From the NCBI RefSeq assembly GCF_016859285.1, contig NC_053400.1, forward strand, positions 19,983,001 to 20,047,000: a DNA stretch of 64,000 nt, in the 5' to 3' direction. The notes below the pieces were generated by a model, which saw only the letters and a list, made by a program, of their open reading frames with translations, was not told where the DNA came from and searched no databases. Of the stretch, positions 1-44,790 are shown in pieces. Each line of letters starts with the position of its first letter. Positions within the stretch are counted from its first letter, which is position 1. Origin of the DNA: Xiphias gladius (lineage: Eukaryota; Chordata; Actinopteri; Istiophoriformes; Xiphiidae). Position numbers and translations under genes: made by a program.

Positions 1-5095
<5,095 letters not shown>

Positions 5096-5309
5096 CTTCG
5101 CCGAGGAAAAATCCACTTGAAGTTAGATTTATTGGAAAAAAATAACAAAATATCCAGCTCGTTGTCTACTTCATGCTTCCGATATGAAACAAACATACGG
5201 ACGGTGCAACAGAAATTGTGTCCGGACAGATTAATAGACATCCTCAAAAGTTAGGTTCCTCAGGGAGTTGAACACCCGACGCTCTCTGATAGAAACACGG
5301 GTGTACACA

Positions 5310-6247
5310 TGGTATTAGTTCTTTTACATAAGTATCAGTACTAATACCACACTGTAAAAATATTAAATTACAAGTAAAAGTCCTGGATTGAAGTCCTTGA
5401 AGCAAAAGTCCTGCATAACTTAAGTAAAAGTATGTAAGTATAGTCAGGCAAATGTACTCAATGTATTTGAAGTAAAACTATTCACTGCAGTATACTATTA
5501 TGTATTAGCCTATATTATTAAATTATTATTACCAATGCATTAATGTACAAGCAGCACTGTTGAAGTTGGTCGAGGTAGAGATCATTTTTAACTAATGTTA
5601 ATAAGGCTGCAGCTAATGAATATTTTCATTATGGATCAATCTTCTTATTGTTTTCTCAATTAATCAATTGATTGTTTGGTTTGTAAAAATTCAGAGAACA
5701 GTGAGAAATGCCATCACTCTTACCCACAGCCTGAAGTGACACCTTCACAAAGCTTGTTTTGTCCATCCAATAGTCCAAACCTCAAAACTATTAACAAAAA
5801 AATCTAAAATATGAAAATAGGGAAAGCAATGAATCCTCACATTTGAGAAACTTGAATCATGACATTTTGGGGATTTTTGCATGAAAAATAATTTAAATGA
5901 TAGACAATGACAAAGTGTTTGCCAAATCATTTTCTGTCAATCAACTAATCAATGTATCTACTAATCGTTTCAGCTGTACTTGTATATACCGTTGAAGAGT
6001 TTGATTTATAACAAAGCTTCATATTTTGTAAGTTTGTCATGTGTTTTGTATGCAAAAGTGTTGATTTTGTAAGCAGTAATTGGCAGTCGTGGAGCAAAAG
6101 ATACAGTATTTTCCCTCTGAGATGTGATGGAGCAGAAGTAGAAAGTGGCATAAAAATAAAATACTTCAGTAAAGTACAAGTACTTCAAATTTGTATGTAA
6201 GTACAGAACTTGAATAAATGTACTTTGTTACTTTCCACTGCTGGTAC
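5310..6247 (-). repeat. hAT-like MITE, reversed copy, interrupted by another repeat
   Basis: Both halves of the 'TACTCAAGTACTGTACTTAAG' type element are present in reverse. The tail part is at about 5310-5560 (AAAAGTCCTGGATTGAAGTC). The head part is at about 6120-6247 and ends TACTTTCCACTGCTG, the complement of the CAGTGGTGGAAAGTA-type terminus. The middle, about 5590-5965, belongs to a different family, so one element inserted into the other. Forward copies lie at 8334, 17260 and 38393. Confidence 0.6.
5590..5965. repeat. Dispersed fish repeat (AATTAATCGATT-type), inserted in a MITE
   Basis: The core reads TCTCAATTAATCAATTGATTGTTTGGTTTGTAAAAATTCAGAG in pieces, followed by ACAAAGCTTGTTTTGTCCAT. 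Related, diverged copies occur at about 1560-1935, 21180-21500, 37050-37360 and 56275-56500. They share the GATTGTTT.., 'ATTTGCTGCTTTTCTCT' and 'GACATTTC' blocks. No coding capacity. Confidence 0.55.
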
Positions 6248-6853
6248 ACAGTAATAATTTACAATAACAAACAGACCATTTACAGGTTAAGATCAATTTT
6301 GCATCTACAGGAATACTTTTAGTGGGTTTTCAATAAACCTAATGAGATTCAGTGTCACTTTCCTTAGAAAGTAAACTAAACATGTAAAGGAAATTTAGAC
6401 GATACGGAAAGAAAAATCAGTTTATGTAGAAACAGAAGTATTTTTTTTAACAGGCTTAGAATTATTTCCCTTACCACACACTGCCTGGCAAAGGAAATGT
6501 ACTCCCTGCATTTCCTGACTTCAAGGTTCAAAATGTGGAAGAAATGCTTGGCAGACTAGGCATTTGAAATGTTAAAGCAGTGAATTTAAATTGAAATCCA
6601 TTAACTGCATCATTGTCACAGACCTCTGCAGGGCAGCATTTTGGCAGAAGTGGGGTGAGGTGGGGGCTTATGGGGGGAGGAGAGGTAGCTGGGGGCTGTC
6701 AGCTGGTTTTGATGTGTAGCAGAAGGAAACAAGCATAAGAGCATCTTGACGACTCCTTGTGCTAACATCACAGTGAATCAGAGGAAGACAAGAAAACTGA
6801 TAATGAAATGAAGCTCCTAATTTGACATTTGACAATATTATTTTTCTTTTCAG

Positions 6854-6875
6854 AGGAACAGTCTGGGACTGAGAG
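6854..6875 (+). other. Possible 22-nt non-coding 5' exon upstream of the KASH5-like block
   Basis: A strong acceptor (TTTTTCTTTTCAG) is followed by 22 nt and a good donor (GAG|GTAAGA). It contains no ATG. It would be a 5'UTR exon of the transcript that starts coding at 7449. This rests only on splice-site quality and position. Confidence 0.35.
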
Positions 6876-7448
6876 GTAAGAACTTATTTCTATGACTTGT
6901 TTCTCTTTTGAAAAAATATTTGATGGCTAAGCAGCTTCAGGCCAAACAAAATAAAAAAAGATCTTATAATCTCATTGTACACAATAATGAATGGAACACT
7001 GTCATCACAGTATATTTAACCCTTACTCTTTGATTTTTTTTAGTAGTGGACATTTAGTTTGGCTATGTTGTGCTCTTCCTTTAAAACATTTTATACCTTT
7101 AACATAGTGTTGCCATCATTATTGTCTATGAGAGCCAGTTAACATCATATTTTTCTTCCTCAGTGTAGGCTGACAATAAGAAACTTTAGGTAATATGTAG
7201 TCCTCTGAATCGATCGGACTGTGTAGCTATAAGCATTAAAAGTAGCCATATCTGGACAGGAGTTATTAAAATCATAGATGTTTCACTTCACATCTTCAAT
7301 ATTCATTCATTTTAATGTGTGGGTCACTTTTTAACTGAATTTCTACTGTGGAGATTGTGGAAACAGACGTAAAGATGTATTTCTGTTTATTAAAATATCA
7401 GGTCATGTTTTAACGTGATTCTCCGGGGACTCTGGAGAAAAAAACACA

Positions 7449-10400
7449 ATGTCGCACAGCAGCGATGGTACGTGTTGCAGTTACTTTGCTCTTTTATCAA
7501 AGCAACAAAGACACAAATACAATATATCAACTTACTTAACATGTTTTCTTCCTGTGTGTGAATGTACACTAACTTTTGTCCATCTCTACTTGTGAAGTGT
7601 GGGAGTCACATGGCTGTGGGACACGGGACGTGCTTGAGGACAAAAAAGACACAAGTGGATTGTCTGAACATGAACTCCTTGACATCATGTATAATGCAAG
7701 TAATACCTCCAACTCAGGTACACATGCTTATGCTGTGCTCAACAGAACAGTGATTTTGTGTGATTTAAAAAAATCGCATAACATGTTTAATCGTTTATTC
7801 CTGCTTTTCTCTTCTCTTCAGGAGAGGTGTTGGCCTCCACCATTGTGCAGTACCTGCAGACCATGACAGCTCAGAGTCCGGAGCAGGACAGACTGGCTGC
7901 CCTGCAACGGCTGCTCGACCCGGACTGTCAGGACCCACACGTGAGCAGAGAGACTTTCCACGCCATCATGCGAGAGTGGATCGCCCAGTGCAGCCAGGAC
8001 AGGTGAGATTGGACTCCAGATCACCATTATTCCGGATGTCATGTAGTATGTAACCTGCAGTACATCAAAGGGGGAAGTAGAGCAAACAATAAAAGCAAAG
8101 AGAAAATGCAAACAAAACAAACAAATAGATCATAAAACTCAAGAGGGAGAAATATGTTAATCATTTGAAAGCTTGACAAATTGCTACACAGCAATTTAAA
8201 GTGAAAATTTTAAATAACATTTAAAAGAAAATTCATCACTCTAAGAAACGGAAGCTGATTAAATAAATGGTTTTAATGATTATTATTCACTTTGGTGTAA
8301 ATCACAAGACCAATTCATGCTTAATGCTCTTCGTAAGTGGTGGAATGTAACTAAGTGCATTTACTCAAGTACAATTACTACTTGTACCTCACATCACATT
8401 TTCCATTTGATGCTACTTTATACTTCTACTCCACCACGTTTACTCAAGAAATGTAGTAACTAGCTGATTTTCAGAGAAAGATTTTCCAAGTAAAGCATAT
8501 AATGATCCTAAAAAACGTGATGCATTGTTATAGATTAAATAGTATATTAATTTGTTCAAATCAGCTCCACCTTGATCATTAAATGCTGCTTACATGTAAA
8601 TGCAGCATTCATGTAGGTAATATGTAGTCCTATGAATAGATACTATTTTTAGTCAAATAATATATGATATATATCACACTGAATAGTGCAATTTTTCTGG
8701 CTGAATGCAGCACTTTTACTTTTAATGGAGTAGTCTGTAATGGATAACAGGGTGTAGCTAATGGATGGACAGGTGAAGTATGTTTTTACAGGATTATTTC
8801 TATTTTTACTTAAGTAAAAGATCTCAATACTAGCAGCAAGCATGTCAATGTGGATTTTCCCTAGAAAAGAAAGAAGGGAAGATGACCTGCAAGAAACTCC
8901 CTCCTTTTATTAATGTGATATTCAATTAGCTGTGGGAACTAACTCACTGGCTCCTCCTGTGTTTCAGTGCTGATGTGGATGACAGTCATGTGTCTTGGCC
9001 AAACTCTTCTAAAGTGCCTGTAAATGGTAGGCCTTCACTGTTTGGTCTGGGCTCCTCAGAAATGTTTAAATCAGATGAAAAGCAATTCACTAAACCTAAT
9101 TTCCTTTCAGGGCTGGATTTCCCATGTTATCAAAGCAAAGCAGCCTCCTCAGAAAGCCACCAATGTTCCTGGTTTGTTATTTCACTCCACAGCATGTGTT
9201 CACTTCCCTATAATCAATGTGTTGTCATACTTCACCACTAACAGTTTGTTTTGCTTCAGTGAGGGAAAAGACCTGTCTGGCGCCGTGGCTGAACTGAAGC
9301 AAGCTCACCGCAAGCTGAGTGAGCAGAACAGCAGCCTGCTGCGGACGCTGGCCCAGTGTGAAGACGTAAACCTACAGCTCACTCTGGAGATCACTGAGCT
9401 GCGAGCAAAGCTGGCCAGGTGAAGGATTAACTCCGGTCATAGTATGTGAGATTATACTGTAATTCTAAATCATCACAAAACCACATCATTATCTCCTTTA
9501 ATTTCGTTATTTCCTATATCAATTCAGTGTAACAAAATAATACACATTTAATGACTGAAGAGGAGCTGGGAGAACAAAAATCAGATCCCAAATATTCGAT
9601 CGGCAGATTCTGGTACAGATTCAGACCAAACATAGTGCAAAATTTCAATCCAGCTTGACTCAGATCATTTACAAGTGACACATCTCTATCATGTCACCTC
9701 ACAGACATCTTTTCTTTCAGCTGCTAGTAGCCACAGTTAACAAGATCGTTGAAAAAAGTTAAAAGGCGTGTTCAAAACTAACCATGTTTCAGTCTGAGTA
9801 AGAAATAGGCAACAGTTTTGTTCCCAGAGTTCAGAGGTAAACTTATCACAAAACTTCACCAGATGAAGTTGACACATTCAGCTTCCAGCAGAGAAACAGA
9901 AAAATCAATAAAATCAGCATTTTCTACTATGAATATAACGACCAGCAAAATCACAAATGAACACTTAGGATTCAGAAAGTCTGTCTCCCTTTGGTCATCA
10001 CAAATTTTGTGTCCGAATTTTGAGACTGACACAGTGAAGATGTCTGTGGATGGATTATGACAAAATGGACCCCTGGCCCCCCCACAACTCCTAAACAGCA
10101 CCTCCTGACCGAAAGGGGTGGTTTGTGTCTTTTTGTGACTTTACCATTTCGTTTCCATTAGTTAATATTCAGGTTAAAACAGAACAGAATTAAATGTCTG
10201 TTCTTACAATTTTGGATAAGAGTAGAGGTGGGTCCCGCTGAATAAACAAAGACACTGTGAAGTTTTGTTTTTTTTGTGGGGGGTGTTTGCAGTGCTCAGC
10301 GGTCAGCAGTGAGAGTCAGATCTCTTACAGAAGAACTTGAGGAAACCCTGCTTACGCTGACGCTGAGAGACAGAGAAATCACAAAGGTTGGTCCATCACA

Positions 10401-13067
10401 GTACTGAGGAAAATGGTCAGTTCACATTTTTAATGTGTCTTTTAACTTTACTTTCAAATGGTCCTTTGTAGAAAGACATTCTTATGGATAAGATGAAGAA
10501 CTCTCATGTGGAGAATCACAACATGATTGAGGTATGTGTGACAAACGAATGAACTTTAAACTTGAAGTGAGCTTTGGTAAGATGGTATCATATCTTATAA
10601 TGCAATGTGAAAGCTAGATTGGCCACATTGCATTGCAATGTGACAACACTAATACCAAGTATTGTACGCAATCTCATAATTTCAGAATATGTAACAAGAA
10701 AACAGACAATTAGGAAATATGTTTTATCTTGCATGTGTTTATATTTTATGACTTGGCTTTGAATGTACATTTTGGCCATTATTCACGAATAAACTCTGTT
10801 CTGGCGTTGCAGGGTCTGCAGTCAGAGCTGATGAGGTTACAGGAACATTCATACCAAGTTCTTATGAGGTATTTTTAATAAGCAGCACTTGTGTCAGGTG
10901 GAGTTGTTGCGATTATTCTCGAAAGGCTTCTCCTTGACCTACTTTAGCTTGTATTGTACTTAATTTATGCATCACTTTAGATGAGAGTGTCTGCCAAAAG
11001 GATAAATGTCAATGAAAATGTTTAAATCTACATTTCCGAATCTAAATGTCATCTGTGTATTTTTTTTTTTAACTAACCACAAAATTAACTGTGCTTTATC
11101 CACCAGTTTTTTTTTTTCAAAATTGTGTATTAAAATGCTACATCAGCCATTTAGCATTGCACTTCCATAAAGTTGGGGGACTCACGAGAGACAGATTAAA
11201 AAAAAAAAAAAAGAATGAGCAGCAGAGGCCAAGATATGCTGACTTTTGTTTCTGGTATCGATTAAATTCCAGAAACACTGGATCCATTTCCCATAATGCA
11301 AATCAACAGCATCTTTTATATGACTCACTCTGTCTTCTCAATACCCAGATGTTTCAAACCACACACATCCAGTTTTATAATGCAGGTTTTCTGTTTAAAA
11401 ATTCTCAATTTTCAGTCCCAAGTCCAAATAAAATGTACTGCTCAAGAGGAGTAAACTGAACTTGGGGCGCCCTTTTAACAGAGAGATGTGTCAGCTATCA
11501 TAGTCTTGTAGGAGAGTTGAATATTATATTATTATAAGTGTTGAATCTGGATTTCCCCTGCTGGTTTCTGACAGGTATGACCGACACTGTATCAGTCCTC
11601 CGGGTCTCTACAGTCGAGATCCTCCAAACCACCGCTCCCTGCAGAGCGAGATGCAGGATATGCAGCAAGTAGGAAATGCTCGCTGTTCACAGGTTGTCCG
11701 ATTATCTGTTTTTAATAATGACCATGTTATCACTCTACCTTCTTTGTCTGCGGCAGCATCACAGAGCTCTGGACGACATTAGCCGCCCGTCCCTCCACAC
11801 ACACAGTGATGATATTCAGACCATCATTCACAGGATCAAGAGTGCAGATATAGCTCATCTTCTGCACAACAAGTATCCCGAGAGGGTGAGCAGAGAGCAG
11901 ACACTAAACAGAGGATGTTAATTATGACATGCAGTAACACGTATATGTATAATTCTCATCGCTCTTGTGTGGTCTCTCACACACAGGATTCTGTTCCTGT
12001 AGAAGCTATGGAGAGGCCTTTTCCTCACCGCCAGCAGCAACAGGCAAGCGTCAAGCAGCAGCTTGTCAATGTGTATGTGAGTTTTTTTACCTCCCTTTCT
12101 CCTGTTATGGTAACAGACTGGACTTGGTTGATGTCAGCCTCAGTTCTTAGAGGCTTCCTCCAGCTAATAAAAGGATGTGTCTGGTTTTAACTGTGTTTTT
12201 ATGGGCATCTCCATTATGCAACCCACAGGAGTTATCTTGTGAAAGACTGTATCAGGCATAAGTGCAGTTTTAGGACCCCTTGGTAACTACAGACATAACA
12301 GTGTGTAAAGGACGTTTTTATAGAGCTGTGGTGGTGGTTCCAGGCTGCAGGAGCTGGAGCTGCACAAGTGTGTGTGGGAGGAGAAAGGGGAGAAGGTGGA
12401 GGAGCGGTGGAGAGCATGGGAGAAGGAACAAAAGCAAAGCCAGACTGGGAGCCAGACCCAGATCCAGGAGGGCAAGAAGGTGGCCGTCGTGAACTGGTGG
12501 AAAGCCCTCAGCGTAGAGGGGGTGAAGGCCCGGAAAGAAGAAGCCCAGTCGGTCCAGAAACTCTCTGAGACACAAGCAAAGCTACAGCGAGCAGAGCAGA
12601 AGATCACTGATATGAGGGAGCAGGTCTGCCACCTGCAAGCATCTCTAAGATCTGCACAGGAGTGTGTCACTGAGCAAAAAAACAGCAGTAGAGTTCTTCA
12701 TATTGAAAAGGGGACCAACACTGAGAGAGAAGACGCAGAAAGAGCTGTGGGGAAGGTGGGAAAGGATCAGAGGGATGCAGCGGTGGCCACTGAGAATACA
12801 GGTGGAGCAGCCTCGCAGCAGGAGCAAGCCCAGCTTCAGGTTACCGCAGACGGACTTCTGGCGACCCTCAGAAGGATGGAGGCGATGGTCAACAACGCCC
12901 TGGAGACCGCCGAGCTGGTGAGAGAGAGCGAGCATAGGGTGAGCCAAGTGAGAGTGAGGATGGAGAGCATCACTCAGAGGGTGGAGGAGGCTCTGGGCCG
13001 AGCCACCGACACTGACGAGCAGCTGAATGTCCTCGACGCCAGGATCGCAGAAAAAGCTCCAGATCAG
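7449..13067 (+). CDS. KASH5/CCDC155-like EF-hand + coiled-coil block, likely 5' part of a long irag1 transcript
   Basis: Thirteen exons keep one frame for 613 codons: 7449-7467, 7598-7717, 7822-8002, 8968-9026, 9111-9171, 9260-9418, 10293-10386, 10472-10531, 10813-10868, 11575-11668, 11757-11885, 11987-12076, 12351-13067. Residues about 30-105 (SEHELLDIMYNASNTSNSGE ... LLDPDCQDPHVSRETFHAIM, then REWIAQC) match the EF-hand-like head of KASH5. Residues about 150-240 (AELKQAHRKLSEQNSSLLRT...EITELRAKLASAQRS...LTEELEETL) match its following coiled coil. The first EF loop lacks the last acidic ligand, so calcium binding is doubtful. The 717-nt exon is a long charged coiled coil. In KASH5 this head binds dynein light intermediate chain. 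No membrane segment is encoded here; irag1 downstream would supply one. The start MSHSSD is tentative. Alternatively this is a separate gene ending at the TAA at 13124. Confidence 0.75.
8334..8838 (+). repeat. hAT-like MITE copy in an intron of the KASH5-like block
   Basis: It begins AGTGGTGGAATGTAACTAAG, continues TGCATTTACTCAAGTACAAT and TGCTACTTTATACTTCTACT, and ends near TTACTTAAGTAAAAGATCTC. This is the common fish element with CAGTGGTGGAA / TTCCACCACTG ends. It is non-coding. Confidence 0.65.
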
Positions 13068-13329
13068 GTTTGTTGGAAATCTGTCTTTGCTTTACATTTG
13101 AGCGACAGTAAAAATGTAATTTAATTGAAAGCTTTTTAATGACTGTGATTTTGAAAGGTCACAATGGTTGAAGTAATCCCTACAGATACCTAAGCATGTT
13201 ACAAAGCCAAAATGCATTTTGGATTATATCTTTATTTAACTAAAATCCAAATATAACAATGTGAGAAAATCATGCAATGATCAATATTGCGTTTATGAAA
13301 CATAAAAATCCTTTAAAAACATTTGCATA

Positions 13330-13575
13330 AAATAATTTAACAAGCCACATGACCTGTAAACTAATAAGGCAGAGGTTTCCAAACGCATTCCCTGCCATAG
13401 TAATCATCTCATGACCTCTAAGATTTTCATGTTTTACTGATCAATGTGATTTTAAATTGAGTTGTTTTTTTTTAATTTGTTTTTTTATTGTTACTGTTTT
13501 TGTTTGGACCCCAAGAAGACTAGCGACCACTTTGTGGAAGCTAATAGGAATCCAAATAAAAATTGCGGGTGGGTC
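13330..13575 (+). repeat. Probable 3' end of a LINE-like repeat
   Basis: The string GGACCCCAAGAAGACTAGCG followed by AGCTAATAGGAATCCAAATA resembles the hairpin and AATAAA tail seen at the 3' ends of fish LINE copies. The reading KTSDHFVEANRNPNKNCG looks open but sits inside this repeat, so it was not called as an exon. The AATAAA at 13555-13560 could serve as a poly(A) signal if the upstream block were a separate gene. Confidence 0.35.
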
Positions 13576-13909
13576 CTGTGCCCTATGTTACATTTTTTTC
13601 CCATTCACAATACTGAAGAGCGGTGCGTGTTTGTGTGTATTTTGTGCTCTAGCTCTGTAGCATAATCAGCAGTTTTGCAGAAATATTTGAACCATCAACA
13701 CTTTTTTTGTTAATCAGCAAAATAATCTCACACTATTTGGCGATAGTAATTGGACTGTCTCAAGCAAAAGCAAATATATAACTCATCACTGATATTATTT
13801 GTACTAGTAGTAATAACAGTAGTTATCTCATTTTTTACATGACATAAACTGCAGCTAAAATGTTGAACGCATTAAGTTGATTTGTTGTCTCTCTTGTATC
13901 CTATGTCAG

Positions 13910-41346
<27,437 letters not shown>

Positions 41347-42180
41347 GGAGAGAAAGACTTTGTGCCAGACAAGATGAAGAACTTTGGACTGAGCGGCACA
41401 ACCAAAGAACCCCACTACAGAAAAACCGAGGCTGCAGTCATTCGCTTTGTCTCTGTCGATTTACCATATCATCAGACTTAGACTCACTTCCATGATCATG
41501 ACCCTGACGCTGGAGGGTCAGAGATGTTCTCAGAGGCGTTATGGATAACGTCGCCTTTGCCATGGTTAACAGCATTAAGTTATGATATTGTTTGGATTGA
41601 AAAGTCAACACATTGTTTGCTGCAGTGAGAAAAAAGATCATTTTTGTTTAGGGACCAATTATATAGTGTGATGAAATATATATGTATTTAAATTAGATGC
41701 ATACATAATGATACATTTTGGTTCTGGTACTTTGGATAATGAATATGGCTCTTTCAATTAAATGCCACAGTAGAAAAAGTGTATATTTATCTACACTCTA
41801 ATGTTAAAGTATAACCTCTCAGGTCCAATAGATAATAAAAACCCTGAGAAATTCTGAATTCCTATTTAAAGATATAGAAATTAAAGTTTTTATTTGTTGT
41901 TTAAGTTCTATAATGTGTATTTAAAAACTTTAAGATATAAGCACATTCCAAAGTAGTTCCTTAAGTGCAATATTTTGCAGTTGATGGTTCTTGTTTGTGC
42001 CATATTGGATTGTGTCTTCAGAGCACTGAGAGATTTTCTTCTTGTATGAGAGCACTGTTTAGATGGCATGAGACTTATTTTTATCTTATTTGCACATGTG
42101 TGCCTGCCTGTGTTGTTTGTTCTTTGTGGATTTTATGCTCTGCCACTTCACCTTTAAATAAAGGTGCCTGAAAGTATGTG
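41347..42180 (+). other. irag1: irag1 3'UTR with poly(A) signal
   Basis: The stop TAA is 41344-41346. A canonical AATAAA lies at 42157-42162 and is followed by a GTGCCTG / GTATGTGGTGG stretch. The 3'UTR is therefore about 830 nt. Confidence 0.75.
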
Positions 42181-43937
42181 GTGGTGATTTCCATAATGAC
42201 AAATATAAGGTGCTACCAAAGCAGATTATTGCTGTAATCCCTCTTCTAACACGCAATACAGATATTTTTAGCTTTCTTGATCAGCGTTAGAGAACAACGA
42301 TACCACTCAACAAGTACGGTAAATGTGCAACTGGAGCCAGAAGCCAGAAGCCAGTTAGGTTAGCTTAGCATAAAGACTGGAAACAGGGAAACAACTAGCC
42401 TGGATCTTGCAAAAGTCAGTCAAATCTGCCTAGCAGCACCTCTGAGGCTCACTAATGTACGTGTTCCCAGCGGAAACTCCCAGTGTTTTTGGTCTTTACG
42501 CTAATGTTAAGCCATAAGCTAACAGTGTGGTATCAGTGTTCTCATATAGCTTTCAAAAAGAAACAAATTAGCAAAATTCCCAAAATGTCGAAATATTCTT
42601 ATGAATTATGTAATCAGTCTGCCTTTTTCATTGATGATATTTTGACATGTCGTAATTTGGGAAAGCACAGGTGTAAATAATAAAAAATTATGATGGCTGA
42701 ATTCCATTTAGCAGCTTCAGTTTCAGGGTCCGGTGTTGTTCATGCTGGCTCACTGTCACACTGTCATGGCCACCTGGGACACTAGAACAAAGCAGAGCCA
42801 ACGTTAATGTTATTAGTGGCACCGGCTTTTTTCCAAAGCGTCAAAATGTTGGCTGATTTTCTTGTTCACTAAATTGCTGACACTCACTTTCTAACACGTC
42901 AAAATTCCATCATATTCTTAATGGAGTAGCTTAATTAACTAAGAAAGCCATTTAGTGTAATATAATTTCAACTATACGTGTAAGGTTGTTGATATGACTT
43001 CACAGACAAAAAAACCCCACTCTAAAGAGAAGATAAATATCTGTCCTTTCCCATAACTCCAGATCATCATTTATTATGCCCACACAACTCATTGACACCT
43101 CGCATCTGACAAAAACACAGCTGCGTGTTCTTCAGCACGCTTTGCGTCATTTCCTGCCAGCAAGGTTTGTGGGCAGATGTTTTTGTGGAAGTGGGATGTT
43201 GCAGTGTGCCAAAAGCTCATTAGAGGATACCAGAGATCATAAGTGTGTTCATGACTGAGTAATGCCCCAAGGGAGGAAATCATTTGGACAGGGTCCCCAC
43301 AGTCAGATGTCAGTAACAGTGCAAATCACTGATCATTATCCTCATAAGCCTTGTATTAGATTTTTATGTGCTCTGTTCTGAGTATTAAAAGCTGTATTTT
43401 CACTTACATCCAAAGAATGTATTGCCTTAGTACTTAACTGATAGCACGTGATTTTTTTTAAATTAATGTTTCTGTTTAAATCATCATTTAACTATTCCTG
43501 AAATATGAATGAACTCTACACTGTAAGATCCCTTCTCAGGCGCAGTTCATATTACAAACATTTAAATTAATTATCCTTTTTATTTTTGTAAACTTTGCAA
43601 CAAGTTGAGTTTACAAAACTTCATGAAAGCACTTAAATCAAAAGTTCCTCTGACAACCTGTCTCCCACAGAATTTTCTGTAGCTTCGTCTCCTGTTCACA
43701 TATTAGTTTTTTCTATATTTCTCCTGGGCCCTGCTCTTAGGACATATGATATCTCTTAATCTGACCTGTGCGCAGTACTTCCCTCTTCCTTTTCCTTTAC
43801 GTTCTGGCAATGACAGAGTCCACAGACCCCAGTGAACAGAGTCACCTCTATTTAACCCTGCCATTTGGCTCACAGACACATAAACCGAGCAACACTTGTC
43901 TTTCCCCGGCATTCATCCATCTCTACTCTGACCAGTC
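42181..43937. other. irag1-lyve1 intergenic region
   Basis: It contains a palindromic fish MITE at about 42262-42590 (AAAGACTGGAAACAGGGAAA, with GATACCAC / GTGGTATC near its ends). The rest is AT-rich. The lyve1 promoter should lie in the right-hand part; no clear TATA box or other element was identified. Confidence 0.5.
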
Positions 43938-44716
43938 ATGAATATGAACTGGCTTTGCATCACATCAGTGCTGTCAGTTACTTTAGTCATCTTTGGTCAA
44001 GATATTGACACAAGCCACATCACAGGTAAGTAATTCCAGATGATTTAACATTTGTCAATGTGTATATTTCTACCATGTATCTAAAGGTGTATATGTACCT
44101 CCTGTGGTCAACAGCTAAATTTATTGTTTCATTATATTACTATTTCTGCAGTAAAATATAAATCTGAAAATGCTGTACATGCTGTTTCCAGTTTTCCCAG
44201 AAGGGAACCAGAGTATTGCTGGAGTATTCCAGGTTAGCTTTTTAAATCACCTCAACCAGCCTCGGTATGCCTTCAATGCCTCTGAAGCTCGGAGGATCTG
44301 CTTGTCCCTCGGAGTGAACATTGCTTCAAAAGCACAAGTGCAGGAAGCACTCTCTAGAGGTTTGGAAACATGCAGGTAAGACCAGAAAAGAAATGCACAA
44401 GATCAGCTCAGTCGTCTCAGTGGAGTTCAATGAAAAGTGCCTGATGGCCTGTTTTGTTTTGTTTTGTTTAGGTTTGGATGGATCGATGAACATTTTGCAG
44501 TCATTCCCCGCATCAAGGGACTTTCTAATTGTGGCAAAAGCCAGACAGGCTTGGTGACATGGCGAGCCTCTGTAACACAAAAGTTTGATGTGTTTTGCTT
44601 CAATGAATCAGGTAGGAAATTTTCGATATGTGTTTTTTTTTCTAGTGCTTCTCACTAAGTGGCAACAGTTAATTGATTATATTGTGCATGCTATTCTTAA
44701 CACAGTCCTGGCTTTT

Positions 44717-44790
<74 letters not shown>

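Larger units (their letters stand above)
5096..6853. other. Divergent intergenic region between ctr9 and the irag1 5' block
   Basis: This stretch separates the ctr9 start codon from the first putative upstream irag1-locus exon on the opposite strand. It should hold the ctr9 promoter and 5'UTR (close to 5096-5270, no TATA box seen). Most of the rest is repeat-derived: a reversed hAT-like element (about 5310-6247) interrupted by a second element (about 5590-5965). No coding exon was recognised. Confidence 0.6.

Noticed and set aside
11091..11459. 122-codon open frame on the plus strand
   Set aside because: It spans poly-T and poly-A tracts in an intron, has no recognisable protein and no splice support.
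13510..13575. Possible extra irag1 exon reading KTSDHFVEANRNPNKNCG
   Set aside because: The sequence falls in a repeat that resembles a LINE 3' end, and the bases before it make a poor acceptor. It also does not solve the phase conflict cleanly.
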